A stretch of DNA of 64,000 nt, from the NCBI GenBank assembly GCA_049522195.1, contig JBEKOB010000005.1, positions 1 to 64,000 of the forward strand. The letters run 5' to 3'. Of the stretch, positions 15,187 through 22,955 are shown piece after piece (the stretch's first letter is position 1; every line of letters begins with the position of its first letter). Source of the stretch: UBA9647 sp049522195. GTDB lineage: Bacteria > Bacteroidota > Ignavibacteria > UBA10030. The translations under genes and the position numbers were made by a program. The notes beneath the pieces were generated by a model. That model ran no database searches and had not been told where the DNA came from. It saw only the letters and a list, made by a program, of their open reading frames with translations.

Positions 15187-17127
15187 ATGTCGCAGATTAC
15201 GATAACATTTCCCGACGGAAGCACGAAGCAGTTCGACCAGGGTGTTACAGGTCGTCAGATCGCCGAAGGGATCAGCAAAGGACTTGCGCGCGAAGCGCTG
15301 GCTGTCGAAGTCAATGGAGAGGTCTGGGATCTCAACCGGAAGATCCCTACCGATGCTTCATTGAAGATCCTCAAGTGGAATGATGACGGCGGCAAGTACG
15401 CGTTCTGGCACAGCTCTGCTCATTTGATGGCTGCCGCTATTGAATCCCTGTTTCCAGGGACAAAATTCGGTATCGGTCCTCCAATCGAGACCGGCTTCTA
15501 CTACGATCTTGATATCGCAGATCATGCCCTGACCAGTGAAGATCTTCAGAAGATCGAAGAGAAGATGTATCAGCTCGCTGCGAAGGACGATCCGTATGTG
15601 CGTGAAGAAAGAAAGTGGGAAGATGCTGTTACCTACTTCAAGGAGAAGAAGGATCCCTACAAGATCGAACTTCTCGATGAGTTGAAGGGGCAGACAATTA
15701 CCTTTTATCATTCAGGCGATTTCACTGACCTGTGTTATGGTCCTCATCTCCCATCGACCGGCCGTATCAAGGCAATCAAGCTGTTGAGCGTTGCTGGCGC
15801 CTACTGGAGGGGGAGTGAGAAGAACAAGATGCTCCAGCGCATTTATGGAGTCACGTTCCCGACCAAGCAGGAGCTGGATCAGCACCTGTACCGCCTCGAG
15901 GAGGCGAAGCGCCGTGATCATCGGAAACTTGGCCAGGAACTTGAACTGTTTCTCTTGACGCCGAAGGTCGGAGGTGGTCTCCCGCTCTGGCTTCCGAAAG
16001 GGACCGTGATCCGCGAGGAGCTTGAGGGCTTCATGCGCATCGAGCAGCGGAAGCGTGGATATCTGCCAGTTGTGACGCCGCATATTGGCAACATAAATCT
16101 GTACAAAACAAGCGGGCACTATCCGTACTACAAGGACAGTCAGTTCCCGCCCATCAAGGTGGAAGAGGAAGAATATCTTCTGAAGCCGATGAACTGTCCG
16201 CATCACTTCCAGATCTATGCTGCAAAACCACGTAGTTATCGCGATCTGCCTGTGCGGCTCGCGGAATTTGGCACTTGTTATAGGTACGAACAGTCCGGCG
16301 AGTTGAATGGACTGATCCGCGTAAGGTGTTTTACTCAGGACGATTCTCACATCTTCCTGCGTCAGGACCAGTTGAAGGCTGAAGTCATCTCCGTCATCGA
16401 GTTGATCCAGCTCGTGTTCACGACGCTCGGGTTCAGTGATTTCAAGACCCGGTTGTCGTTCCGGGATCCGAAGAACAAAGAAAAGTACGGCGGGGAAGAC
16501 TCGCTGTGGATCCAGGCCGAGAAAGATATCAAGGAAGCAGCCGACGAAGCGAAACTCGACTATTACATCGGTATCGGTGAAGCGGCGTTCTACGGACCGA
16601 AGATCGATTTCATGGTGAAGGACGTCCTTGGGCGAACATGGCAACTGGGCACAGTTCAGGTCGACTATGTCATGCCCGAGCGATTTAATCTCGAATACAC
16701 CGGAGCGGACAGTCAAAAGCATCGGCCGGTGGTTGTGCATCGTGCGCCGTTTGGTTCGCTCGAACGGTTTATCGGTGTTCTGATAGAGCACTTTGCCGGA
16801 GAATTTCCTCTCTGGCTGGCTCCCGTTCAGGCCATCGTACTTCCGATTACGGATCACTATCTCGACTATGCAAAGCAGATCTTCGAGCAGTTCAAGGGCG
16901 CCGGTGTTCGTGTTGAGATCGACGACCGGAACGAGAAGATAGGGTATAAGATTCGTGATTGTGAACTAAAGAAGATTCCCTTCATGATTATCGTCGGAGA
17001 GAAAGAAAAGGCAGGTAACACGATTTCGGTACGCCAGCATAAGAAAGGGGATCTTGGGACGATGGAACGCTCTGCGTTTCTCGCCAAGATTCTTGACGCT
17101 ATTCAACGCAAACTACTCACGGTATAG
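15187..17127 (+). CDS. thrS: Threonyl-tRNA synthetase
   Basis: A 646-residue class II synthetase that charges tRNA-Thr in the cytoplasm. The order is complete. A TGS domain covers residues 1-62 (ITITFPDGSTKQF). The editing domain has WHSSAHLM and DLCYGPHLP with its Cys/His. The catalytic core has MNCPHH, motif 2 (RYEQSGELNGLIRVR, FTQDD) and motif 3 (GSLERFIGVL). The C-terminal anticodon-binding domain starts near 540 (LAPVQAIVLPI). Length is normal. It heads the thrS-infC-rpmI-rplT-pheS-pheT block. A terminator hairpin in its leader suggests attenuation. No clear ribosome binding site is visible between the hairpin and the ATG. Confidence 0.97.
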   Translation: MSQITITFPDGSTKQFDQGVTGRQIAEGISKGLAREALAVEVNGEVWDLNRKIPTDASLKILKWNDDGGKYAFWHSSAHLMAAAIESLFPGTKFGIGPPIETGFYYDLDIADHALTSEDLQKIEEKMYQLAAKDDPYVREERKWEDAVTYFKEKKDPYKIELLDELKGQTITFYHSGDFTDLCYGPHLPSTGRIKAIKLLSVAGAYWRGSEKNKMLQRIYGVTFPTKQELDQHLYRLEEAKRRDHRKLGQELELFLLTPKVGGGLPLWLPKGTVIREELEGFMRIEQRKRGYLPVVTPHIGNINLYKTSGHYPYYKDSQFPPIKVEEEEYLLKPMNCPHHFQIYAAKPRSYRDLPVRLAEFGTCYRYEQSGELNGLIRVRCFTQDDSHIFLRQDQLKAEVISVIELIQLVFTTLGFSDFKTRLSFRDPKNKEKYGGEDSLWIQAEKDIKEAADEAKLDYYIGIGEAAFYGPKIDFMVKDVLGRTWQLGTVQVDYVMPERFNLEYTGADSQKHRPVVVHRAPFGSLERFIGVLIEHFAGEFPLWLAPVQAIVLPITDHYLDYAKQIFEQFKGAGVRVEIDDRNEKIGYKIRDCELKKIPFMIIVGEKEKAGNTISVRQHKKGDLGTMERSAFLAKILDAIQRKLLTV

Positions 17128-17138
17128 GAGGCTCACCC

Positions 17139-17696
17139 ATTAAGCAAGAGCGCGCACGTATCAATACGGAAATCAGGGCAGCCCAGGTCCGGGTTATCGA
17201 CGACGAGGGGACACAGCTGGGTGTTCTGACGGTGAAGGATGCCCTCGCTGCGGCGGCGGCGAAGACACTTGATCTCATTGAAATTGTCCCGACAGCGGAC
17301 CCGCCAGTGTGCAAGATCATGGATTTCGGGAAGTACAAGTATGAGCTTGCCAAGAAGGATAAGCTGCAGAAGAAACACCAGCACGTAACTCTGGTCAAGG
17401 AAATCCGTTTCCATCCGAATACCGATACACACGATTTTGATTTCAAGGTTCGTCATGCGCGGGGATTTATCGAAGAGGGGCACAAAGTAAAGGCGACAGT
17501 CGTATTTAAAGGGCGTGAGATTACCTACCAGGACCAGGGGAGAGCGATGCTCGACCGGTTTACGGAACAGCTGGAGGATATCGCTAAGATCGACGCTCCC
17601 GCAAAAATGGAAGGCCGGCAGATGATTGCGTACTACGTGGCCGACAAGTCAAAGAAGAAGGTCGAAGGAAGTAAACAAACAACGGAATCAACATAA
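17139..17696 (+). CDS. infC: Translation initiation factor IF-3, AUU start
   Basis: A 185-residue IF-3, which keeps 30S subunits free and checks the initiator tRNA-start codon pairing. The only suitable start is ATT at 17139-17141, seven bases after AGGAGG (17126-17131, overlapping the thrS stop). The first internal GTG would delete the conserved beginning (KQERARINTEIRAAQVRV). AUU starts are conserved in infC of many bacteria and allow IF-3 to repress its own synthesis. The N domain ends near 75 (VCKIMDFGKYKYE). The linker is lysine-rich, and the C domain has KEIRFHPNTDTHDF and the KVKATVVFKGRE strand. Gene order is canonical. Confidence 0.95.
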   Translation: MKQERARINTEIRAAQVRVIDDEGTQLGVLTVKDALAAAAAKTLDLIEIVPTADPPVCKIMDFGKYKYELAKKDKLQKKHQHVTLVKEIRFHPNTDTHDFDFKVRHARGFIEEGHKVKATVVFKGREITYQDQGRAMLDRFTEQLEDIAKIDAPAKMEGRQMIAYYVADKSKKKVEGSKQTTEST

Positions 17697-17707
17697 CGGA
17701 GTATAGT

Positions 17708-17902
17708 ATGCCAAAGATGAAGAGTCGCCGGCGTGCCCTGAAGTCGTACAAGATGACGGCGAATGGGAAGATCAAACGGCGGAAAGCATTTCGGAGCCAT
17801 ATCTTGACATCGAAATCAACCAAACGAAAGCGCCATCTTCGCAAGCCAGGTCTTGTGTCTGAGACCGAAGCGTACAAGGTGCGACGGTTTTTGCTAGCAT
17901 AA
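17708..17902 (+). CDS. rpmI: 50S ribosomal protein L35
   Basis: A 64-residue, Lys/Arg-rich protein of the large ribosomal subunit. MPKMKSRRRALKSYKMTANGKIKRRKA and the later HLRKPGLVS block match L35. Length is normal. It lies 11 bp after infC and 19 bp before rplT in the standard infC-rpmI-rplT operon, in which L20 usually controls translation of the cluster. AACGGAGTATAGT before the ATG supplies GGAG. Confidence 0.96.
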   Translation: MPKMKSRRRALKSYKMTANGKIKRRKAFRSHILTSKSTKRKRHLRKPGLVSETEAYKVRRFLLA

Positions 17903-17921
17903 TTCAGAAGGAGAAAGTTTC

Positions 17922-18269
17922 ATGCCGCGTTCACAGAACAAAGTCGCATCCCATAGACGCAGGAAGAAAATCCTGCAGAAAGCCAAGGGCTACTGGGGTG
18001 GTCGAAGTAAAGTCTACACCATCGCGAAGGGGCATGTCGAGAAAGCTCTCACACACGCCTATCGCCACCGCAAAACGAAGAAGCGCGAATACCGGGGCCT
18101 CTGGGTCGCTCGTATTAACGCTGCTGCACGCCTCAATGGCACAACGTATTCCAAGTTGATTGCCGGCCTGGACAAGAAGTCCGTGGCCATCAACCGGAAG
18201 GTCCTGGCCGATCTGGCAGTGAACCATCCGCTGGCGTTCGCAGAAGTTGTGAAGTTTGTAACAGCATAA
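17922..18269 (+). CDS. rplT: 50S ribosomal protein L20
   Basis: A 115-residue assembly protein of the 50S subunit. It begins MPRSQNKVASHRRRKKILQ and has AKGYWGGRSK and YRGLWVARINAAAR, all typical. The basic N-terminal arm threads 23S rRNA, and in other bacteria the protein represses rpmI-rplT translation. AAGGAG lies seven bases before the ATG. A long stem with a T-run follows at 18276-18347, before pheS. Confidence 0.97.
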   Translation: MPRSQNKVASHRRRKKILQKAKGYWGGRSKVYTIAKGHVEKALTHAYRHRKTKKREYRGLWVARINAAARLNGTTYSKLIAGLDKKSVAINRKVLADLAVNHPLAFAEVVKFVTA

Positions 18270-18275
18270 GTTCGG

Positions 18276-18347
18276 TCTTCTTGTCAACCGTTGTACGGTC
18301 CCGACTCTTCTTCTGAAGAGCCGGGACAGGTTGGTAAGAAGATTTTT
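18276..18347 (+). terminator. Long-stem terminator or attenuator between rplT and pheS
   Basis: Bases 18276-18289 pair with 18329-18342 along all 14 positions (two G-U), followed by five T. Inside it GTCCCG-a-CTCTTC pairs with GAAGAG-c-CGGGAC around TTCT (18298-18327). No promoter is evident between it and pheS, so pheST must be expressed by read-through or controlled antitermination. No Phe-rich leader peptide was found. Confidence 0.65.
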
Positions 18348-18399
18348 GCTTTTCGGGTCCCCATGAAGTCATTCGTGCCTATTTGGTGAGCGAACGAGT

Positions 18400-19410
18400 A
18401 TGACAGAGAAAATCAACGAAGTCCGAACGGCCTTTGAAGCAGAACTCGCAAAGGCAGCAAGCGAACCCGAGTTGGACCAGGTGCGCGTGAAGTTCCTCTC
18501 GCGTAATGGTGCAATTGCCCAGCTCTTCGATGAAATGAAGTCTGCTCCTCCGGCTGAGAAGCCTTCCCTTGGCAAAGCGCTGAACATGCTGAAGGGATCG
18601 GCACAGTCTGCATTCGATGAGAAGAAGAAATCGCTGAGCCAGCCATCGGGAAGCGAGAAGAGTGTCATCGATCTGACGCTCCCAGGTCGCCCGAAGCCCG
18701 TCGGGACGAAACACCCGCTGACCCAGACGATGGATGAGATTAAGAAGATCTTTCTGAGCATGGGCTTCTCCGTAGCCACAGGGCCGGAGATTGAAACGGA
18801 CTACTATAATTTCGGAGCGTTGAATTTTGCTCCCGACCATCCGGCGCGTGATATGCAGGATACATTCTTCATTTCGAAGGAAGTGCTTCTCCGCACGCAT
18901 ACGTCGCCTGTCCAAATCCGGACAATGGAGAAACAGGACCCTCCTGTAAGGGAGATCATGCCGGGCAGGGTATACCGGAATGAAGCGGTCAGCGCAAGAA
19001 GCCTGGTGACCTTCCATCAAATAGAAGGACTCTACGTCGACAAAGGGGTCACCTTCAGTGATTTGAAGGGGACATTGGTGGCGTTTGCGCATCAGTTCTA
19101 TGGGAGCGATGTGAAGTTCAAGTTCCGGCCGACGTTCTTTCCGTTCACGGAGCCAAGCGCAGACATGTACATTTCGTGTTTCCTGTGCAAAGGCAAGGGG
19201 TGCAGGATGTGCAAGTTCGTGGGTTGGCTGGAGTGTCTCGGATCAGGAATGGTCCATCCACACGTCCTGAAAAATGTCGGATACGACGCTGAGAAATACA
19301 CCGGCTTCGCCTTCGGAATGGGTATCGAGCGAATTGCCTGCCTGCGGTACGGAGTGGATGACCTCAGGCTCTTCTACGAAAACGATGTCCGTTTCTTACA
19401 ACAGTTCTAG
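18400..19410 (+). CDS. pheS: Phenylalanyl-tRNA synthetase alpha subunit
   Basis: A 336-residue catalytic subunit of the (alpha-beta)2 PheRS. The coiled-coil N-terminal arm (1 to about 90) binds tRNA. Class II motifs follow: GPEIETDYYNFGALN, RDMQDTFF, VYRNEAVSARSLVTFHQIEG (motif 2) and FGMGIERIACLRYG (motif 3). Near residue 250 a CFLCKGKGCRMC stretch carries four cysteines spaced like a zinc site. Proteobacterial PheS lacks these, and I know similar inserts from Bacteroidetes/Chlorobi. pheT follows 12 bp downstream. Confidence 0.97.
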   Translation: MTEKINEVRTAFEAELAKAASEPELDQVRVKFLSRNGAIAQLFDEMKSAPPAEKPSLGKALNMLKGSAQSAFDEKKKSLSQPSGSEKSVIDLTLPGRPKPVGTKHPLTQTMDEIKKIFLSMGFSVATGPEIETDYYNFGALNFAPDHPARDMQDTFFISKEVLLRTHTSPVQIRTMEKQDPPVREIMPGRVYRNEAVSARSLVTFHQIEGLYVDKGVTFSDLKGTLVAFAHQFYGSDVKFKFRPTFFPFTEPSADMYISCFLCKGKGCRMCKFVGWLECLGSGMVHPHVLKNVGYDAEKYTGFAFGMGIERIACLRYGVDDLRLFYENDVRFLQQF

Positions 19411-19422
19411 TCACGGCGCCTT

Positions 19423-21846
19423 ATGAAGATATCACACAATTGGTTGAAGGAATACATCGACCTTCGGTTGAAACCCGCCGATGTCGCAGAAAACCTCTCG
19501 ATGGTTGGACTTGAAGTCGCTGGATATGAAGATCTGGCTGCCAAGTTTGACAAGTTTGTTGTCGGTGAGGTATTGGAACGGGCAAAACACCCTAATGCAG
19601 ATCGATTGTCTCTCTGCAAGGTCAACGTGGGCCGTGACGTGCTTGCCGTCGTATGCGGGGCGCCAAATGTCGCTGCAGGACAGAAAGTTGCAGTAGGATT
19701 GGTTGGAGCAGTCGTCCCCCGCAATCAACACGATCCCGAAGGGAAACCATTCGCGTTGGAGCGCGTGCACATCCGGGGTGTCGAATCGAACGGTATGATC
19801 TGTTCCGAGTTCGAGCTGGGATTGGGCGAAGACGCAAATGGAATTCTTGTGCTGGAGAAGACCGCCAAGCCAGGAACACCGCTTGCGAAGTTCCTGGGAC
19901 TGACCGATGTGATCTATGATATGGAGATCACAGCAAACCGGGGGGATTGGCTCAGCCACGTTGGCGTGGCGCGTGAACTTCAGATGCTCACGGGAAAAAA
20001 GGCGTCACTGAAAACAATAGTCATTAAGGAGAGCAAGGTTCCGTCCAAGAGCCACGCTTCAATCAAGATATTGGACAAACAGAAGTGCAGGCGGTATTCA
20101 TCACGCGTGCTGAGAAATGTCAGGATTAAGCCCTCGCCACAATGGATGCAGGACCGCTTGTTGTCGATTGGACTTCGCCCGATCAACAACATTGTCGACA
20201 TCACAAACTATGTGTTGATGGAAACCGGACAGCCTCTTCATGCATTCGACTATGACACGCTTGCGGGACACTCAATTATTGTGAAGTGTGCGGAAGACGG
20301 ACAAAAGTTCACGACGCTCGATGGAAAAGAGCGAATCCTGAAATCCGATACACTCATGATATGTGATGGGGATAAGCCAGTTGCGATTGCCGGCGTGATG
20401 GGGGGAGCGAACACAGAGATCAGCGAAGCGACGACGAACGTTCTGATCGAGAGTGCGAACTTCGACCCGGGCAGTATACGCCGGACTTCGAAGTACCTTG
20501 GGCTGTCCACCGATGCGTCGCAGCGATTCGAGCGCGGCGTTGATGTCGGAATGACGTTGTACGCGGCGAATAGGGCTGCTCAGCTGATACAGGAGTTCTC
20601 AGGTGCAGAAGTTCTCAGGGGAAGCATCGATGTCTATCCCAAAAAATCGCACCCCACGACTGTTTATCTGCGCTTCAATCGGACGAACGAGATTCTTGGG
20701 ACGACGCTGTCGAAGCAGCAAATTGTGTCATACTTGAAGCGTCTGGACCTGAAGCCGGTTGGACAAGCAAAAGACGGTGTCAAGTTCCAGGTTCCAACAT
20801 TCCGTTACGATATCGCGGAAGAAATCGATCTGATTGAGGAAGTTGCCCGCGCGTATGGATATGACAACATTGAAACGAAAACGCGCACGACTGTGGACTT
20901 TTCCAAGCCATTGCATACGACATTTGTGCAGGATGAGATCCGCAACTATCTCATCGGAGCCGGGTTTGACGAGATTCTGACGTACAGTCTTCAAGATCGT
21001 ACAAAAGGCCACCTGATGGCCGACCGGGCTGTCGAGGTGTTGAATCCGGTGAGCGCTGAGGCCTCAGTCCTCAGGACAAGTCTAGTCCCAGGTGGTCTGA
21101 CGGTGGTGCAGCACAATCGCTCCCACGGCCAGAAAGACCTCCGTATGTTCGAAATTGGCAATGTTTTTGGCTTGCGGGGGGAGAAACCGGGTGAGACTCT
21201 GGATTCGTTCATCGAGGATGAACGATTGCTCATCGTCATGAGTGGCAGTGTCGTTTCTGCACAATATGGGTCCGAGCATCGCAGCACCGATCTTTTTGAC
21301 CTGAAAGGGGAGGTGCAGGCGCTGCTTTCCAAGTTTTGCCTTGACAAATACAGGTTTATTTCTTATGATAGCGCAAGCGCTTTAATTGAAAGCGCTCTAG
21401 CGGTTGAAATCAATGGTAGTTATGCCGGATTTCTCGGAAAGGTTGGCAAGTCAATCGCACAAAGTTTTGATATTGACGACGCCATCTTTGTGTGTGAGCT
21501 GAAGGTTGCAGAGTTAGAAAGGGGTTGGGTTACCGAGAAAAAGCTCAAGCCGCTTCCACGGTTTCCGGGTGTGCGTCGTGACCTCGCTTTTGTTGTGAGT
21601 GCCGCCACGCAACATGAAACTGTGGTGTGGGCCATCAGGGAGGCTGGTGGAACCCTGCTCAGCAATCTGGTCCTGTTCGACTTGTATGTCGGAGATCAGG
21701 TTGGGGCTGGAAACAAAAGCTTAGCATACTCGCTGGAGTTCCAGCCATTGGACCGCACGTTGACCGATCATGAAATCGATGCCGAGGTTGCTCGGATCGT
21801 ACAGCATGTTGAGGCAACGTGTAACGCGAAGTTGCGTGCGATGTAA
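19423..21846 (+). CDS. pheT: Phenylalanyl-tRNA synthetase beta subunit
   Basis: An 807-residue partner of PheS. Domains in order: a tRNA-binding EMAP-like domain (about 40-150, GEVLERAKHPNADRLSLCKV), the B3/B4 editing domain (about 205-400, NNIVDITNYVLMETGQPLHAFD), B5 (about 410-485), the catalytic-like core, and a C-terminal ferredoxin-fold anticodon-binding domain (FPGVRRDLAFVVS to the end). Normal length. It hydrolyses mischarged Tyr-tRNA-Phe and supplies tRNA binding. Co-transcribed with pheS. Confidence 0.97.
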   Translation: MKISHNWLKEYIDLRLKPADVAENLSMVGLEVAGYEDLAAKFDKFVVGEVLERAKHPNADRLSLCKVNVGRDVLAVVCGAPNVAAGQKVAVGLVGAVVPRNQHDPEGKPFALERVHIRGVESNGMICSEFELGLGEDANGILVLEKTAKPGTPLAKFLGLTDVIYDMEITANRGDWLSHVGVARELQMLTGKKASLKTIVIKESKVPSKSHASIKILDKQKCRRYSSRVLRNVRIKPSPQWMQDRLLSIGLRPINNIVDITNYVLMETGQPLHAFDYDTLAGHSIIVKCAEDGQKFTTLDGKERILKSDTLMICDGDKPVAIAGVMGGANTEISEATTNVLIESANFDPGSIRRTSKYLGLSTDASQRFERGVDVGMTLYAANRAAQLIQEFSGAEVLRGSIDVYPKKSHPTTVYLRFNRTNEILGTTLSKQQIVSYLKRLDLKPVGQAKDGVKFQVPTFRYDIAEEIDLIEEVARAYGYDNIETKTRTTVDFSKPLHTTFVQDEIRNYLIGAGFDEILTYSLQDRTKGHLMADRAVEVLNPVSAEASVLRTSLVPGGLTVVQHNRSHGQKDLRMFEIGNVFGLRGEKPGETLDSFIEDERLLIVMSGSVVSAQYGSEHRSTDLFDLKGEVQALLSKFCLDKYRFISYDSASALIESALAVEINGSYAGFLGKVGKSIAQSFDIDDAIFVCELKVAELERGWVTEKKLKPLPRFPGVRRDLAFVVSAATQHETVVWAIREAGGTLLSNLVLFDLYVGDQVGAGNKSLAYSLEFQPLDRTLTDHEIDAEVARIVQHVEATCNAKLRAM

Positions 21847-21888
21847 CGTGCGCCCTGTGTGTTTCAGTAAACCTTGAGGAGAGCAGCT

Positions 21889-22230
21889 TTGCCAGATCAG
21901 CAAATGGAAGCTGAAGTCATAAGTGGCAAAGACATGAAGACGATCGAGACATCGCTCGAAGCCTTGTGGGATAAGGCGCGTCGGGTATCTGAAGTGCTCG
22001 TTCAACTCAAAGAGTCGAACAGTGTGCTCCAGAAAAAAGTGGAAGATCTCGAGGCGGTCGAGCAGAATCTGAAACAGGAACTGGCCTCGAAAGACCGGGA
22101 ACTGGAACGCTTGCGTCAGGATGCACTTCGACTACAATCCAATGGATCGAACATCCTCACGAAGGAAGAAAAGGAGGCACTGAAAGCAAGGATCAAGGAC
22201 CTCATTAGTAAGATCAATTCACACTTATAG
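21889..22230 (+). CDS. Coiled-coil protein upstream of zapA, ZapB-like in character
   Basis: A 113-residue protein that is nearly all coiled coil (VEDLEAVEQNLKQELASKDRELERL). The TTG at 21889 is used because GGAG lies seven bases upstream. The longer frame from 21874 would overlap that site. The C-terminus (TKEEKEALKARIKDLISKINSHL) is conserved-looking. A small coiled-coil gene between pheT and zapA is common in this group, and by position and shape it may act with ZapA at the FtsZ ring. That role is inference; sequence similarity to ZapB is only in architecture. Confidence 0.65.
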   Translation: MPDQQMEAEVISGKDMKTIETSLEALWDKARRVSEVLVQLKESNSVLQKKVEDLEAVEQNLKQELASKDRELERLRQDALRLQSNGSNILTKEEKEALKARIKDLISKINSHL

Positions 22231-22314
22231 TCCTCGTGTTCTTGTTTTGATCGTGGCCATGGCTAGATCTTGGGGGAATTCAATCGACATCAATGAACTG
22301 ATGCGTGCGAGTCT

Positions 22315-22623
22315 ATGAACGGAAAGAGCATAAAAGTAAAAATCTTCGGTTCAGAGTATCCTCTTCGCGGCGAGAATGAGGATTTCACCAAGAAGATCGC
22401 AGCCTATGTGGATACGATGATATCCACAATTCATGAGAAGATTCCAGAGCAGCCGCCGTTGACTGTTGCGGTGCTTTCTGCTCTGAATATTACTGAAGAT
22501 CTGATGAAAGAACGAGAGCGAAGCCAGCAATCATTGACACACTTGGAGACGGAAATCATTAAGCTGTCGAATTACCTCGACAATTGCCTGGAGGTTGATA
22601 CAACCGTACCCAAGAGTGATTAG
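22315..22623 (+). CDS. zapA: Cell division protein ZapA
   Basis: A 102-residue FtsZ-ring stabiliser. The N-terminal ZapA head (SIKVKIFGSEYPLRGENEDF, KKIAAYVDTMI) is followed by a helical tail ending in a coiled coil. Length fits the family. It lies after pheT and the coiled-coil gene and before rny, a conserved context. A structured RNA region occupies the gap to rny. Confidence 0.85.
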   Translation: MNGKSIKVKIFGSEYPLRGENEDFTKKIAAYVDTMISTIHEKIPEQPPLTVAVLSALNITEDLMKERERSQQSLTHLETEIIKLSNYLDNCLEVDTTVPKSD

Positions 22624-22684
22624 CCTGATTCACTTTCGATTGTTCTTTCTCATCATCAGGGCGGTCGGTTACTGATACGAGTTT

Positions 22685-22930
22685 CCGCACCGTCAGCCGT
22701 GATCAAAACTTATTAAAGAACCTGACAGTTACTTTAATAGGGAGCTTGACTCATAAGCGTGGAGCGCAGGCCACCTCTCTGCAGTAGGCGGAGATGCCAA
22801 GCGATGACTTCCGACTTCGTCGGGACGAGCGGGTTAGTGGAAGTGTGAAATGCTTAGGCAGGCACCCACCGTGTTGAATGAGGTTCTTTCAATACACCTT
22901 GATCTTCGGCCGACGAGTGCGGTTTTTTTT
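22685..22930 (+). ncRNA. Structured RNA candidate between zapA and rny, possibly 6S RNA
   Basis: The ends pair over more than 20 positions: CCGCACCGTC (22685-22694) with GACG-a-GTGCGG (22912-22922), GCC with GGC, and GATCAA (22701-22706) with TTGATC (22899-22904). Eight T follow at 22923-22930, so this closing helix doubles as a terminator. Inside are hairpins 22711-22739 (TATTAAAGAAC/GTTaCTTTAATA), 22812-22824 (CCGAC-TTC-GTCGG) and 22871-22895. There are also the partners GCCAAGC/GCTTaGGC and CTTCC/GGAAG. No coding frame fills it. In gamma-proteobacteria the gene after zapA is ssrS (6S RNA), which makes 6S the leading idea. The size of about 245 nt and the extra branches are larger than usual. 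Confidence 0.5.
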
Positions 22931-22955
22931 GAGTGAGTGTTGATGGAGGAGTTTT

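Noticed and set aside
15712..16857. 381-codon open frame on the minus strand
   Set aside because: It lies wholly inside thrS, antisense, with no protein family features; a shadow of thrS codon structure.
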